The translations under genes were made by a program, and so were the position numbers. The notes under the pieces are model-generated. The model worked only from the letters and a program-made list of their open reading frames with translations, was not told where the DNA came from and made no database searches. A stretch of DNA of 45,795 nucleotides from DATCZB01 sp035513215 (GTDB lineage Bacteria; Pseudomonadota; Gammaproteobacteria; Steroidobacterales; Rariloculaceae): assembly GCA_035513215.1 (NCBI GenBank), contig DATKCK010000076.1:1-45795 (forward strand), in the 5' to 3' direction. Shown here piece by piece: positions 24,605 to 33,679 of this stretch (positions within the stretch are counted from its first letter, which is position 1; each line of letters starts with the position of its first letter).

Positions 24605-25548
24605 TACTCGAACCTCACGCGCGGATCGAGCACGCGGTAGAGAATATCCGCGATGAGATTCAGGACGATGATGAACGACGCGTAGAAGATGATCACGCCG
24701 AGCACGAGCGTGTAGTCGCGATTCAGCGCGCCCTGCACAAAATACCGCCCGATCCCCGGCAGGCCGAAGATCTGCTCGACGACGAGCGAGCCAGTCAGGA
24801 GCGCGGCCATCGCAGGACCAAGATAGCTCACCAGCGGCAAGAGACCCGCGCGCAGCGCATGGCGCGTGACGACCCGCCAGGCGGAAAGCCCCTTGGCGCG
24901 CGCCGTTCGAATGTAGTTCGACCGGAGCACCTCGATCATGCTGCCGCGCGTCAGCCGCGAGATGATGGCGATTTGGGGCAAAGCGAGCACGGTGACCGGC
25001 AGGATCATGTTGCGCAACGCGCCGTTGTTCCAGCCGCCGACGGGCAGCGTGAATTGCCAGCCGAAGAGATTGATGCCGTGAATGCCGAACAGCAGCGTCA
25101 GCAGCGGCGCCGTTACGAAGGTCGGGATCGTGATGCCGACCATGGCGAGCGTCATGACGGAGTAGTCCGCGGGCCTGTTCTGCCTGAGCGCGGCAAAAAT
25201 ACCGAGCGTCGTTCCGAGAAGCAGCGCAAGCGTAATGGCCGACAGGCCGAGCCGGATGCTGACCGGCAATCCCGACGCGATCAACTCGCTGACGGTAAAG
25301 TCGCGCGTGCGGAACGAAGGACCGAGATCGCCCTGGAGCAGCCGGCCGAGATAGATGAAGTACTGCTCATGGAGCGGCCTGTCGAGATCGTAGGCGGCCG
25401 CGATGTTCGCCTCCACCTCGGGAGGCAGGCGCCGATCGCCGTCGAACGGGCCGCCGGGCGCGATCCGCATCATGAAGAACGCGAGCGTAATGATAATGAG
25501 AAGGATCGGAATTGCGCCGGCTACGCGCCGAATCACATAGGCCGGCAT
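24604..25548 (-). CDS. oppB: Oligopeptide ABC transporter permease, OppB-type
   Basis: 314 aa. First helix and OppB N-terminal signature YVIRRVAGAIPILLIIITLAFFMMR (residues 4-28), APGGPFDGDR, then the GLGPSFRTRDFTVSEL-type periplasmic part and five more helices. Coupling EAA loop: YIRTARAKGLSAWRVVTRHALR. It forms the inner-membrane channel together with OppC. It is first of the transporter cluster, 58 bases after the HAD gene on the same strand, so both may share a promoter. Confidence 0.93.
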   Translation of the reverse strand: MPAYVIRRVAGAIPILLIIITLAFFMMRIAPGGPFDGDRRLPPEVEANIAAAYDLDRPLHEQYFIYLGRLLQGDLGPSFRTRDFTVSELIASGLPVSIRLGLSAITLALLLGTTLGIFAALRQNRPADYSVMTLAMVGITIPTFVTAPLLTLLFGIHGINLFGWQFTLPVGGWNNGALRNMILPVTVLALPQIAIISRLTRGSMIEVLRSNYIRTARAKGLSAWRVVTRHALRAGLLPLVSYLGPAMAALLTGSLVVEQIFGLPGIGRYFVQGALNRDYTLVLGVIIFYASFIIVLNLIADILYRVLDPRVRFE

Positions 25549-25606
25549 GCTCAGTCGATGTACGCGTGCACGGCCGTTAAGGGCCGGACAGTCCGAATGG
25601 GTCCCC

Positions 25607-26542
25607 TCATTGCGCGGAGGTTACCAGATCGGCGAACGACTCGAGCACGAGATCGGGCTCGATCCCGAGCTCGAGATCCCCGGGCCGGTACTTACCGGTC
25701 CTGACGAGAATCCCCTTGAGCCCCGCCGCTTTCGCGCCCTCGACGTCGACCCGGATGTCGTCGCCGATCATCGCCGTCTCGCCCGCCGTCGCGCCGAGCC
25801 GATCGAGCGCGGCCCGAAAGAACTCGGCCGACGGCTTGCCGAGCACGGTCGGCTCGACGCCGCTCGCATGCGAGAGCGCCACGACGAAAGGGGCTGTGTC
25901 GAGTCTCAAGCCCTCGGGTGCATGCCAGTAACGCGTCATGCCGAGAGCGATGAGCAAGGGCTCGGGCTCGCCCATCAGCGAGCGAAAGGCCGCGTTGAGG
26001 CGATCGAAGGTCCAGTCCTTGCCTAGGTCGCCGACGACGACCGCATCGACGCCCGGAATCTCGCCGGTCGCACCGGCCGCTTTCTGCCTTGCGGCCATCT
26101 CGTCGAGCGTCAGCGTCTCGAAGCCGCCGAAAGCGGAGCCCGTTGCTTCCGGAACGCCGAGCAGCAGCCGCTTCGCGCCCCGGGCGGCGAGCCAGTCGGC
26201 AGCGGCGTCGGGCGGCGCGAGAATCTCGTCGATCGCGACGTCGATGCCGAAATCGGCAAGCCTGACGACGATCGCCTCGCGCGGTCTCGATGTCGTGTTC
26301 GTGACGAAGAGGTGCGGAATCTGCTCGGCTTTGATCCGGCGGACGGTTTCGGCCGCACCCGCGACCGGCTCATCGCCGCGGTAGACGACGCCGTCGAGGT
26401 CGATCAGCAGGGCGCGCCAGACCGCCGGCTCCGACAGCGAAGCGTCGAGCGCTTCGCGAAGCGCCTGCCTGCCCTTCGCCCGGGTCTTGCCCTCCGTGTG
26501 CGCATGCGACTTGCGCAGGATGTCGGGCGGACGCGGTCCCAT
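25607..26542 (-). CDS. HAD-IIA family sugar/nucleotide phosphatase (NagD-like)
   Basis: 311 aa from ATG at 26542, preceded by GAGAGGG. Motif I is LLIDLDGVVYRG (nucleophile and acid aspartates), motif II VTNTTSRPR, the C2-type cap sits between them and motif III, and LGKPSAEFFRAAL with AMIGDDIRVDVEGAKAAG supplies motifs III and IV. This is the NagD/HDHD2-type subgroup, which dephosphorylates small phosphoesters in the cytoplasm. The N-terminal 45 residues before motif I are longer than usual and basic, so a later start is possible. The reverse complement of the next genes keeps this frame open far upstream, which is not coding. Confidence 0.87.
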   Translation of the reverse strand: MGPRPPDILRKSHAHTEGKTRAKGRQALREALDASLSEPAVWRALLIDLDGVVYRGDEPVAGAAETVRRIKAEQIPHLFVTNTTSRPREAIVVRLADFGIDVAIDEILAPPDAAADWLAARGAKRLLLGVPEATGSAFGGFETLTLDEMAARQKAAGATGEIPGVDAVVVGDLGKDWTFDRLNAAFRSLMGEPEPLLIALGMTRYWHAPEGLRLDTAPFVVALSHASGVEPTVLGKPSAEFFRAALDRLGATAGETAMIGDDIRVDVEGAKAAGLKGILVRTGKYRPGDLELGIEPDLVLESFADLVTSAQ

Positions 26543-26588
26543 CAAGATCCCTCTCACCGGGTGGTCACGGCTGAATTCGCTTCGATAG

Positions 26589-26594
26589 TACAAT
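26589..26594 (+). promoter_or_regulatory. Candidate -10 box TACAAT for a leaderless mmsA mRNA
   Basis: TACAAT ends eight bases before the mmsA ATG, and no Shine-Dalgarno is present, so transcription would begin at or next to the start codon. The -35 region is weak (CACGGC or TCACGG at 17-18 spacing). The 60-base gap also serves the divergent HAD gene. Confidence 0.35.
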
Positions 26595-26602
26595 GCCGCC
26601 GA

Positions 26603-28132
26603 ATGGGGGTCACGGTCACAGATACGCCGAAGCTGCGCCTGCCGACAGTCGGTCATGTCATCAACGGCGAGCGGGTCGACTCGGCTTCCGGCAGCGTGCC
26701 GGTCTACGATCCCGCACGCGGCGAGGTCATCGCCGAGACGGCACTCGCGGGCCCCGAGACGGTAGCGGCGGCTGTCGCCGCGGCGAGCGAGGCTTTCCCC
26801 GCCTGGCGCGACACGCCCGCCGGGCAGCGCGCCCGTGTCATGTTCGAGTTCCGGCAGCGCCTCGAGGCGCGCCGCGACGATCTGGCTGCCCTGATCACGC
26901 GCGAGCACGGCAAGGTGCTGAGCGACGCCGACGGCGAGGTTCAGCGAGGCATCGAGGTCGTCGAGTTCGCATGCGGCGTGCCCGAGCAGCTCAAGGGCGA
27001 TCATGTCGACAACATCGGCGGCGGCATCGACAACTGGTCGATGCGACAGCCGCTCGGCGTTTGCATCGGCATCACCCCGTTCAACTTTCCGGCCATGGTG
27101 CCGCTTTGGATGTTTCCGCTCGCGATTGCCTGCGGCAACACCTTCGTGCTGAAACCGAGCGAGCGCGACCCGAGCGCGTCGCTGATGCTCGCGGATCTCC
27201 TCGCGGACGCGGGCGCGCCGCCCGGCGTCCTCAACGTCGTCCAGGGCGACGCCGGGACCGTGCGCGCGCTGATCGCGGATCCGCGCGTCGCGGCCGTCAG
27301 CTTCGTCGGCTCGACGCCGGTGGCGGAGAAGATCCATGCCCAGGCTTCGGAGCATCACAAACGCGTCCAGGCGCTGGCCGGCGCCAAGAATCATCTCGTC
27401 GTCGCGCCGGATGCCGATCTCGATCTCGCCGCCGATGCGCTGACGGGCGCGGCCTTCGGCTCGGCGGGCGAGCGCTGCATGGCGATCTCCGTGGCGGTTG
27501 CGGTCGGCAAGCGCGCCGACGCTCTCGTCGAGAAGCTCGTCGACCGGGCGCGGGCTTTGAGCATCGGACCGGGCACCGACACGGCATCGCAGATGGGTCC
27601 GCTGATCAGCGCCGCTCACAGGGATCGCGTAGTCGGCTACATCGAGTCCGGTCTGACCGAAGGCGCCGAGCTCGTCCTCGACGGGCGCGGGCTCGTCATC
27701 GAGGGCTGGGAGGACGGCTTCTTCCTCGGCCCGTCGATCTTCGACCGTGTCGGGCCAAAGATGCGGATCTACCGCGATGAGATCTTCGGGCCCGTGCTTT
27801 GCGTCGTTCGCGTCGGCAGCGTTGCCGAGGCCATCGAGCTCGTCAACGCCCACGAGCTCGGCAACGGCGTTTCGTGCTTCACGGCCAACGGCGGCACGGC
27901 GCGGGAGTTCGCGCGCCGCATCGCGGCCGGCATGGTCGGCATCAACGTGCCGATCCCGGTGCCGACGGCTTATCAGTCCTTCGGCGGCTGGAAGCGGAGC
28001 CTCTTCGGTGAGCATCACATCTACGGAGCCGAGGGGATCCGTTTCTACACGCGCTACAAGTCCATCATGCAGCGCTGGCCGGATGCCAGGCGCACGGGAC
28101 CGGACTTCATGATGCCGACTACCAAAGAGTGA
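26603..28132 (+). CDS. mmsA: CoA-acylating methylmalonate-semialdehyde dehydrogenase
   Basis: 509 aa. Hallmarks of the MmsA branch of aldehyde dehydrogenases: HVINGERV, WSMRQPLGVCIGITPFNFPA (146-165), MVPLWMFPLAIACGNTFVLK with K184, FVGSTPVAEKIH, RVQALAGAKNHLVV and catalytic C292 in GSAGERCMAIS. The usual general-base glutamate is replaced, as normal in this CoA-dependent branch. It converts methylmalonate or malonate semialdehyde plus CoA and NAD to propionyl- or acetyl-CoA, the end of valine, thymine or inositol breakdown. It is followed after seven bases by an FAH-family gene, suggesting a joint catabolic role. Confidence 0.93.
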   Translation: MGVTVTDTPKLRLPTVGHVINGERVDSASGSVPVYDPARGEVIAETALAGPETVAAAVAAASEAFPAWRDTPAGQRARVMFEFRQRLEARRDDLAALITREHGKVLSDADGEVQRGIEVVEFACGVPEQLKGDHVDNIGGGIDNWSMRQPLGVCIGITPFNFPAMVPLWMFPLAIACGNTFVLKPSERDPSASLMLADLLADAGAPPGVLNVVQGDAGTVRALIADPRVAAVSFVGSTPVAEKIHAQASEHHKRVQALAGAKNHLVVAPDADLDLAADALTGAAFGSAGERCMAISVAVAVGKRADALVEKLVDRARALSIGPGTDTASQMGPLISAAHRDRVVGYIESGLTEGAELVLDGRGLVIEGWEDGFFLGPSIFDRVGPKMRIYRDEIFGPVLCVVRVGSVAEAIELVNAHELGNGVSCFTANGGTAREFARRIAAGMVGINVPIPVPTAYQSFGGWKRSLFGEHHIYGAEGIRFYTRYKSIMQRWPDARRTGPDFMMPTTKE

Positions 28133-28139
28133 GCCCGCA

Positions 28140-29138
28140 ATGAGACTTGCGACTGTCAGGATCGGCGACCGCGCCGTCGTCGCCGCCGGGGTGACGGACG
28201 AAAGCGTCATCGAGATCGGCAATCTGCTCGAGCTCGCCGGCGACGAGACGCCGGAGGCGCCACGGTCGATGCTCGAGCTGATCGCGGGCGGCGACTTCCT
28301 GCTCGAGGCGATCGCCGAGGCCGGGCGCCAGGCGACCGAGGACACGCTGACCCTGCGCGCGATGACGCCCGACGCCTGGTATCCGCCCGTGCGAAGACCG
28401 GGCAAGATACTCGCAGTCGCGATGAACAACTCGGCGAGCAACGAACGCAAGATCAGCGCGCCGGACCACCCGGCATTCTTTCTGAAACCCTCGTCCTGCC
28501 TGATCGGCCACCAGCGCAGCATCCGCATTCGGCCTTACTACGGCAGCGTGCATCCGGAGCCGGAGCTTGCGCTCGTGATCGGCAGGCGCACGCGCGACAT
28601 CGCGCCCGAGAATGCGCTCGATGCCGTTTTCGGCTACACGATCTTCAACGACATCACGAGCAACGGCATGCGCGCGGAGGACCGCTTTCACTACTGGGCC
28701 GTCTATGCCGATCCCGACGATTCGGACAAGACCAGAAAGGTAGAGCAGCACCTGTCCTATGCCGCGCGCTACAAAGGCAGCGACACCTTCGGCGTCATGG
28801 GCCCCTGGCTCGTGACGCGCGACGAGATAAAAGATCCCGACAATCTCGCGGTCGAATGCACGGTCGGTGGTGAGGTCGTCGCCGATGACAGCACGCGCCA
28901 CTACAACTTCAAGGTGGCCGAGGTCGTCAGCTTCATAAGCCAGTTCCAGACACTCGAGCCCGGCGACGTGATCTCGCTCGGCACGGCGTTCAAGCCCGGC
29001 GCCGGACGCAGATCGATTCATCAGGCGAACTTCCAGACCGTGCCCGGACCCGTCAGCGTCAGCATCGAAGGGCTCGGCCGGCAGCAGAATCCCGTCATCG
29101 TCGAAAGCAAGGCGCTCGCGCGGTGGCGGCTCGAGTGA
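28140..29138 (+). CDS. Fumarylacetoacetate hydrolase family protein
   Basis: 332 aa. The C-terminal FAH domain (about 85-325) shows the metal-binding acids E140 and E142 in HPEPELALVIG and D171 in YTIFNDITSNGM, plus FGVMGPWLVTRDEI and the LEPGDVISLGT loop. The N-terminal 80 residues match the small beta domain found in 2-hydroxyhepta-2,4-diene-1,7-dioate isomerase-type members. Likely a cytoplasmic C-C bond hydrolase, isomerase or decarboxylase acting on a ring-cleavage or 2-keto-acid intermediate. Coupled to mmsA upstream. Confidence 0.87.
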   Translation: MRLATVRIGDRAVVAAGVTDESVIEIGNLLELAGDETPEAPRSMLELIAGGDFLLEAIAEAGRQATEDTLTLRAMTPDAWYPPVRRPGKILAVAMNNSASNERKISAPDHPAFFLKPSSCLIGHQRSIRIRPYYGSVHPEPELALVIGRRTRDIAPENALDAVFGYTIFNDITSNGMRAEDRFHYWAVYADPDDSDKTRKVEQHLSYAARYKGSDTFGVMGPWLVTRDEIKDPDNLAVECTVGGEVVADDSTRHYNFKVAEVVSFISQFQTLEPGDVISLGTAFKPGAGRRSIHQANFQTVPGPVSVSIEGLGRQQNPVIVESKALARWRLE

Positions 29139-29178
29139 CTGCCGGCGTGCCCGGGGAATCAGCCCCTGGCTCTTGCCT

Positions 29179-30603
29179 TCATGCCTGCGTCTCGCGTTCG
29201 AAGCGCGCCGCAATCTCGTAGGCGATCCAGCCGCAGAACGTCGCGACGAGCTCCTGCGGCAGATAGACCTCGCCCAGCAGGCGGCCGCCGAAGCTCTCCC
29301 AGCCGAGCGCGAGATGGAAAAGCCAGATCGCCGTGCCCGTGATCATCGAAGCGAAAGCCGCGCGCGCATGGCCGCGCCGGCTCATGAGCCCCATCGTCAG
29401 CGGCACGAAGAGACCGACGAGGCCGATCGCGTAAGCCGTCTCGAGCAGCGCATAGGCGCTTTCCCCGAGATAGGCGAAGCCGAGGCTTAAGATCGCGACG
29501 AGCAGGACGCCGCAACGGGCGAGCTTGAGCGGCGCGACGCGCGGCCAGAGGCGGCGGAAGATGTTGTTCGCGAGCACGCTGGCCGGCGCGAGAATCGCGC
29601 TGTCGATCGTCGAGAGCACGGCCGACGTCAGCGCGAGCACGAAGAGCATGCCGAGCCACGGGGAAAGCAGCAGGGATGCGAGCAGCGCGACGGTCGCCGA
29701 CTCCTGCCCGGCGCCGCCGATCAGATCGGTTGCAAGCGCCGACAGCACCGGTGCCATGCCGAAGACGATATAGAGCACGCCGGCGAGAAGACAGGCCTCG
29801 GTCGCAACACGCGCCGACTTCGAGGCGAAGATGCGCTGCGCGAGGTCCTGCCCGGGGATGTTGCCGAGCATCGCGATCACGAGAACGGACAGCCAGCCGA
29901 CGAGCTCGGTGAGGTTCTCGGTCGGTATCAGGACGCGGCGGTCCGCCGGCGTTGCCGTCATGAGTCGTTCGAAGCCCGCGAAGATGCCGCCGCCGTCGCC
30001 TAGCTGCACGAGTGCGCCGAAGGCGAGAGCGACGAGGCCGGCCAGCAGGATGACGACCTGGACGGCATCGGTCAGCGTGACCGACCACATGCCGCCGATC
30101 AGCGTATAGCCCGTGCCGACGGCGGCGACGAGCAGGATGCCGGTGCCGGGCGGAATGCCCCAGTAGAGCTCGAGGAGACCGGCGAGCGCGACGAACTGCG
30201 CGGCGATCCAGCCGAAGTAGCCCGGCACCATGATCAGGCTCGCGACGATCTCGGCGCGAACGCCGAAACGCCGGCCGTAAAAATCGGGCAACGTCAGAAG
30301 CTTCTGCGCCCAGAGCCGCCGGGCGTAAAAGAGTCCCGCGACGACGAGGCAAAGGCCGGCGCCGATCGGCTCGAGCGCGGCCGCGCGCAAACCCTCGGCG
30401 CGAACCTCGTCGGTCGCGGTCAGCAGTGTGCCGGCGCCGAACCAGGTTGCGAACAGCGTCGCCCATGCGAGCGAAAGCGGCAGCCGCCGTCCGGCGACGA
30501 GATAGTCCTCCTGCGAGTGAATGCGGCCCTTAGCCCAGATCGCGATCGCGAACATCGCGCCGACATAGACGACGAGCAGAACGCCGAGGACCGCGCTGTT
30601 CAC
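29179..30603 (-). CDS. Sodium:solute symporter (SSS/SLC5 family)
   Basis: 474 aa from GTG at 30603. About 13 membrane helices. Family marks: SQEDYLVAGRRLPLSLAWAT after the first helix, FATWFGAGTLLTA, TLPDFYGRRFG, GYTLIGGMWSVTLTDAVQ, and ILAPASVLANNIFRRLWP, the conserved sequence after the sodium-site helix (SAVLSTIDSAILAPAS). Imports an organic solute with sodium; substrate unclear from sequence. On the same strand a barrel gene lies 32 bases upstream with a small hairpin in between. Confidence 0.9.
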   Translation of the reverse strand: MNSAVLGVLLVVYVGAMFAIAIWAKGRIHSQEDYLVAGRRLPLSLAWATLFATWFGAGTLLTATDEVRAEGLRAAALEPIGAGLCLVVAGLFYARRLWAQKLLTLPDFYGRRFGVRAEIVASLIMVPGYFGWIAAQFVALAGLLELYWGIPPGTGILLVAAVGTGYTLIGGMWSVTLTDAVQVVILLAGLVALAFGALVQLGDGGGIFAGFERLMTATPADRRVLIPTENLTELVGWLSVLVIAMLGNIPGQDLAQRIFASKSARVATEACLLAGVLYIVFGMAPVLSALATDLIGGAGQESATVALLASLLLSPWLGMLFVLALTSAVLSTIDSAILAPASVLANNIFRRLWPRVAPLKLARCGVLLVAILSLGFAYLGESAYALLETAYAIGLVGLFVPLTMGLMSRRGHARAAFASMITGTAIWLFHLALGWESFGGRLLGEVYLPQELVATFCGWIAYEIAARFERETQA

Positions 30604-30615
30604 GCCGGAATCGAG

Positions 30616-30630
30616 CGGGGTTCAACCCCG
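30616..30630. other. Short inverted repeat between barrel and symporter genes
   Basis: CGGGGTT-C-AACCCCG, a 7-bp inverted repeat with one-base centre and no T-run. It may form a small hairpin in the barrel-symporter transcript. Weak evidence. Confidence 0.3.
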
Positions 30631-30634
30631 GTTG

Positions 30635-31225
30635 CTAGAAGCCGTACGATAGAGCGAGACCGACGGCGGACGCGTCGACATCGCTCAAATCCCACCATTG
30701 GTAATCGAGGCGCACGCCATAACGCGTGCCGAAGCGCCCGAAACGCCACTCGATACCGACCAGGGCCGTCATGCCGTCCTCCGTGAACGAACCGGACTCG
30801 ACGATCGTATCGCAGCAGGATGCCGACAGCGTCTCGGTGAAGCCGTTGTTGGCGGTGAAGTAGCCGAGCCCGCCGAGCAGGGCGCCCCAGTCGAACGGCA
30901 GCTGCCCGACCGCCTTCAGCGACGTGATCGTGAAATCCATGCTGAGAAAGCCGCCCACGTTCCCGAAAGGCGGAATGTCCTCGGTGCCGGACTGCCGGAT
31001 GTGGTGCGTGTCGGCGAAATCGATCTCGAACGCGACGTAATCGTTGATCTCGAAGCCGCCCATCAGCTTCGCGACCGACACCTCATCGGCGACGCGGCCG
31101 ATGATGGGCGAGGCGAAACTCTCCTCGTAGTCGAATTTGCCGAAGCCGACTCCGACGTAGATGCCTTCCTGAGCGAGAGCCGTCGTCGCCGCGATAACGA
31201 AAGGCAGGACCAGAAGGCCGCGCAT
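30635..31225 (-). CDS. Outer-membrane beta-barrel protein (porin-family, OmpW/OmpA-like)
   Basis: 196 aa. Signal peptide MRGLLVLPFVIAATTALA-QE. Mature part starts GIYVGVGFGKFDYEES and is built of alternating strands, with VSVAKLMGGFEINDYVAFEIDF, FTITSLKAVGQLPF and GVRLDYQWWDLSDVDASAV, ending LALSYGF with terminal Phe. Two adjacent cysteines (SASCCDT) lie in a predicted outer loop. Matches the general outer-membrane beta-barrel family of eight strands; function unknown. Confidence 0.82.
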   Translation of the reverse strand: MRGLLVLPFVIAATTALAQEGIYVGVGFGKFDYEESFASPIIGRVADEVSVAKLMGGFEINDYVAFEIDFADTHHIRQSGTEDIPPFGNVGGFLSMDFTITSLKAVGQLPFDWGALLGGLGYFTANNGFTETLSASCCDTIVESGSFTEDGMTALVGIEWRFGRFGTRYGVRLDYQWWDLSDVDASAVGLALSYGF

Positions 31226-31275
31226 CGATGTTCCTCGGCCGAACTACGGCCCGATCCCGCCATGATAGCGGGAAA

Positions 31276-33030
31276 TCAGTGCGTGGCGCCTTCGATCTCG
31301 ACGTAGCGGAAGTCCTGGTTCGCGCCGAGGCTGATGACGTCGCCGTGATGCAGCACCGCGCGATCAACCGGGCGCGAGTTGACGAGAACGCCGTTCTTGC
31401 TGCCGATGTCTTCGATGATCGTGATGTCGTTGTCGATTGTCAGCCGCGCATGCATCCGGCTCACCACGGCATCCAGGATTCTGATGTCGCTGGTCTTCGC
31501 CCGGCCGATCGTAACGACCGGCTTTGCAAGCGAATACTCGGCATGATCGGAGGAATCGGCGTCGAGCGGAACGATCATTCGCCTGAGCGGCGGCAGCGCG
31601 TCGGTCGCGCGGCTCTCCGCCGCCTCTTCGCGATCGTCCTTCTGATCCTCCGGTATCGAGTGCAGGTTCTGCTTGAGCGCAGACAGCCTGCTCGCGTGCC
31701 GATCGAACGCGCGTATGACCTCGCTTCGCTTCACCAGATCCGCCTCGAGATCCGCGATCCTCGCCTGCTGTCCGGCGCCTGCGTCGCTGAGCTCCTCGAC
31801 GCTCGCTTCGGCGTCGGCGAGCTTGCGGCCCAGCGCCTCGATCTCGCCCCTTGCGCCGGCGAACTCTCTCGACAGGCGGTCGCGCTCGCCGCCGAGCTCG
31901 GCAAGCTCGCGCTGCAGCTCGCCGACCCGATTGCGCTCTTCCGCGCTGCGGCTTTCCATATGCTCGTTCAGCGCTTTCGCACTCGCGAGCTCGGTCTCGA
32001 GCTTCTTGATCGCTTGTTCCTTCTCGGCCAGCGACTGCTCGAGCGCGCCGAACTCCTGCTGGTGCTTCTCGGCTTCTTCGCCGGCGAGCCGCACGCCGCT
32101 GTCCTTGTCGTTCGCCGCCGCGCGAAGACCACCGATTTCCGCTGCCTGCTCGGTCGCCCGCGCCTGCATCTCCCGATACGAAGCCTCGCGCTCCTTGTGA
32201 CGGCCCTCGGCCTCGCTTCTGAGGCGCTCGAGCTCGACGATCCGCTGCTCGAGAGATTCGATCTCTGCCTCGCGCTCGTCGAGTCGCTTCGCGCCGGCCG
32301 CGACCGCCGCCTCGAGCTCGACGATCTTGGCCTTACGGGACTCGAGCTCGCTGTTGAGCGAAGACCATTTGTCCCTGCGGCCTTCGATGTAGGTTTCTAG
32401 ATCCTGAACCTTCGTCGCGAGACGCTGGTTCGTCGCCTCGATCGCGTCCTTCCTCGTGCTGAGCTCGATCAGCCGGGTCTTTTCTTCCCCGAGCTTGCGG
32501 CTGAGCTCGTCGCGCTCCTTAAGCGCGGCCTGCAATCGGTCGTCGAGCACGGCTGCCTGGCCGCGCGCCTTGTTCAGCTCCTCGGATCTCTCGGCCAGCC
32601 GCTCTTCCTGCTTCGCTCTTTGCTTCTCGAACGCAGCAACGGACGTCTCGCGTTCGAGCATTCGGGCATTGAGATCTTCGATGCTCCGGACCTGCCGGGA
32701 GATTTCGTCCTCGAGGTCCGCGATGGCTCTGTCTTTCTCTTCCGATTCAGCAGCGAGCTGTTTCGCCCGCTCCTCGGACCGACGCAGCTCCCGGTCCAGC
32801 GTCTGCCAGCGCTCCTGGAGCCACTGGATCTCCGCTTCCATGCCGCTGACCCAACTCGAGGCTCGCGCCTCGCCGGAAGCGTCGATGATTTCCTCGGGCG
32901 GCTGCAATATCGGAACCGCCTCGGTTACGGTCCCGGCCTCGGGTCCGTCAACGGAGAGGATGGGCAGCTCCGCCGTATCTTCGTCCGCAGACTCGTCCTT
33001 ATGGGTCAGAGCGTCGCCGTTCTTGTGCAT
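31276..33030 (-). CDS. Long coiled-coil protein with C-terminal FHA domain
   Basis: 584 aa, cytoplasmic (no signal or membrane helix). Residues 1-60 are acidic and low-complexity; about 62-470 form an almost continuous coiled coil of Glu, Ala, Arg, Leu heptads (for example ELEAAVAAGAKRLDEREAEI). The FHA domain covers about 500-584 with VTIGRAKTSDIRI, VSRMHARL and the phosphothreonine-binding SKNGVLVN. FHA domains bind phosphothreonine peptides, so the protein is probably a scaffold. No Ser/Thr kinase or phosphatase is nearby. Such coiled-coil/FHA proteins occur in gammaproteobacteria, but their job is not known to me. Confidence 0.88.
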   Translation of the reverse strand: MHKNGDALTHKDESADEDTAELPILSVDGPEAGTVTEAVPILQPPEEIIDASGEARASSWVSGMEAEIQWLQERWQTLDRELRRSEERAKQLAAESEEKDRAIADLEDEISRQVRSIEDLNARMLERETSVAAFEKQRAKQEERLAERSEELNKARGQAAVLDDRLQAALKERDELSRKLGEEKTRLIELSTRKDAIEATNQRLATKVQDLETYIEGRRDKWSSLNSELESRKAKIVELEAAVAAGAKRLDEREAEIESLEQRIVELERLRSEAEGRHKEREASYREMQARATEQAAEIGGLRAAANDKDSGVRLAGEEAEKHQQEFGALEQSLAEKEQAIKKLETELASAKALNEHMESRSAEERNRVGELQRELAELGGERDRLSREFAGARGEIEALGRKLADAEASVEELSDAGAGQQARIADLEADLVKRSEVIRAFDRHASRLSALKQNLHSIPEDQKDDREEAAESRATDALPPLRRMIVPLDADSSDHAEYSLAKPVVTIGRAKTSDIRILDAVVSRMHARLTIDNDITIIEDIGSKNGVLVNSRPVDRAVLHHGDVISLGANQDFRYVEIEGATH

Positions 33031-33235
33031 TCGTTCTTCTTCAGCGATGACAAGCCGAACCGGAATCGTATATCAGACCCGCTCCGCTTTGCCACGCCCG
33101 GGCCGGGATCCTTCGCCCTCCCCCGTGCGTCGGCGGACGGTAGCGGCAACACTCGTGCCGGAGTTGCAAGGGCCGAGACCGCTCCATAGAGTGGCGAGCG
33201 AGCAGGTATCAACGGGGTGGCCGGAATCGGAGCTG

Positions 33236-33676
33236 ATGGGGGGGAAGCTGACAGCGACGGAAACGCTCGAGATCCGACTTGCGCTCGAGGAGCTGAATGC
33301 GGCGTTTGCGTATCATCTGGACCATGGCGAGATCGATGCGCTCGTGGATTTATTCACGGCCGAGGCCCTCTATACGCACGGGGAGCGTGTCAGCCGGGGG
33401 CGCGGCCAGATCGAGCAGCTGTTTCGCAATCGCGCGGCGAAGGGGCCGAGAACGTCGCGACACCTCCTTAGCGGGCTGCGCGTTTCAATCGAATCGGCGA
33501 CAGCGGCGACCGGGTCCTCGGTTTGTCTCAGCTTTGCCGCCGACGGCGAACCGCCGTTGCCGGCGAGGCCGTTCCTGGTGGCCGATTTCGAGGATCGGTA
33601 CCGACGCGACAAGGACGGGCGCTGGCGGTTCGCCGAACGGCATATCCACCGCGTCTTTATCGGCGATGGTGGCTGA
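33236..33676 (+). CDS. SnoaL/NTF2-like protein
   Basis: 146 aa from ATG at 33236. Cone-shaped alpha+beta fold of the SnoaL_4 type: N-terminal helices with EELNAAFAYHLDHGEIDALVDLF, then TAEALYTHGERVSRGRGQIE, RTSRHLLSGLRV, FLVADFEDRYRRDKDGRWRFAERHIHRVF in order (positions 113-141). Members are small enzymes (isomerases, dehydratases) or accessory subunits. It precedes ligA by three bases, so a role in the same aromatic pathway is likely. Confidence 0.82.
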   Translation: MGGKLTATETLEIRLALEELNAAFAYHLDHGEIDALVDLFTAEALYTHGERVSRGRGQIEQLFRNRAAKGPRTSRHLLSGLRVSIESATAATGSSVCLSFAADGEPPLPARPFLVADFEDRYRRDKDGRWRFAERHIHRVFIGDGG

Positions 33677-33679
33677 CCG

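Noticed and set aside
26543..28528. Upstream extension of the HAD gene to nearly 1000 codons
   Set aside because: It is antisense to mmsA and the FAH gene and has no protein pattern; ATG at 26542 has a ribosome-binding site.
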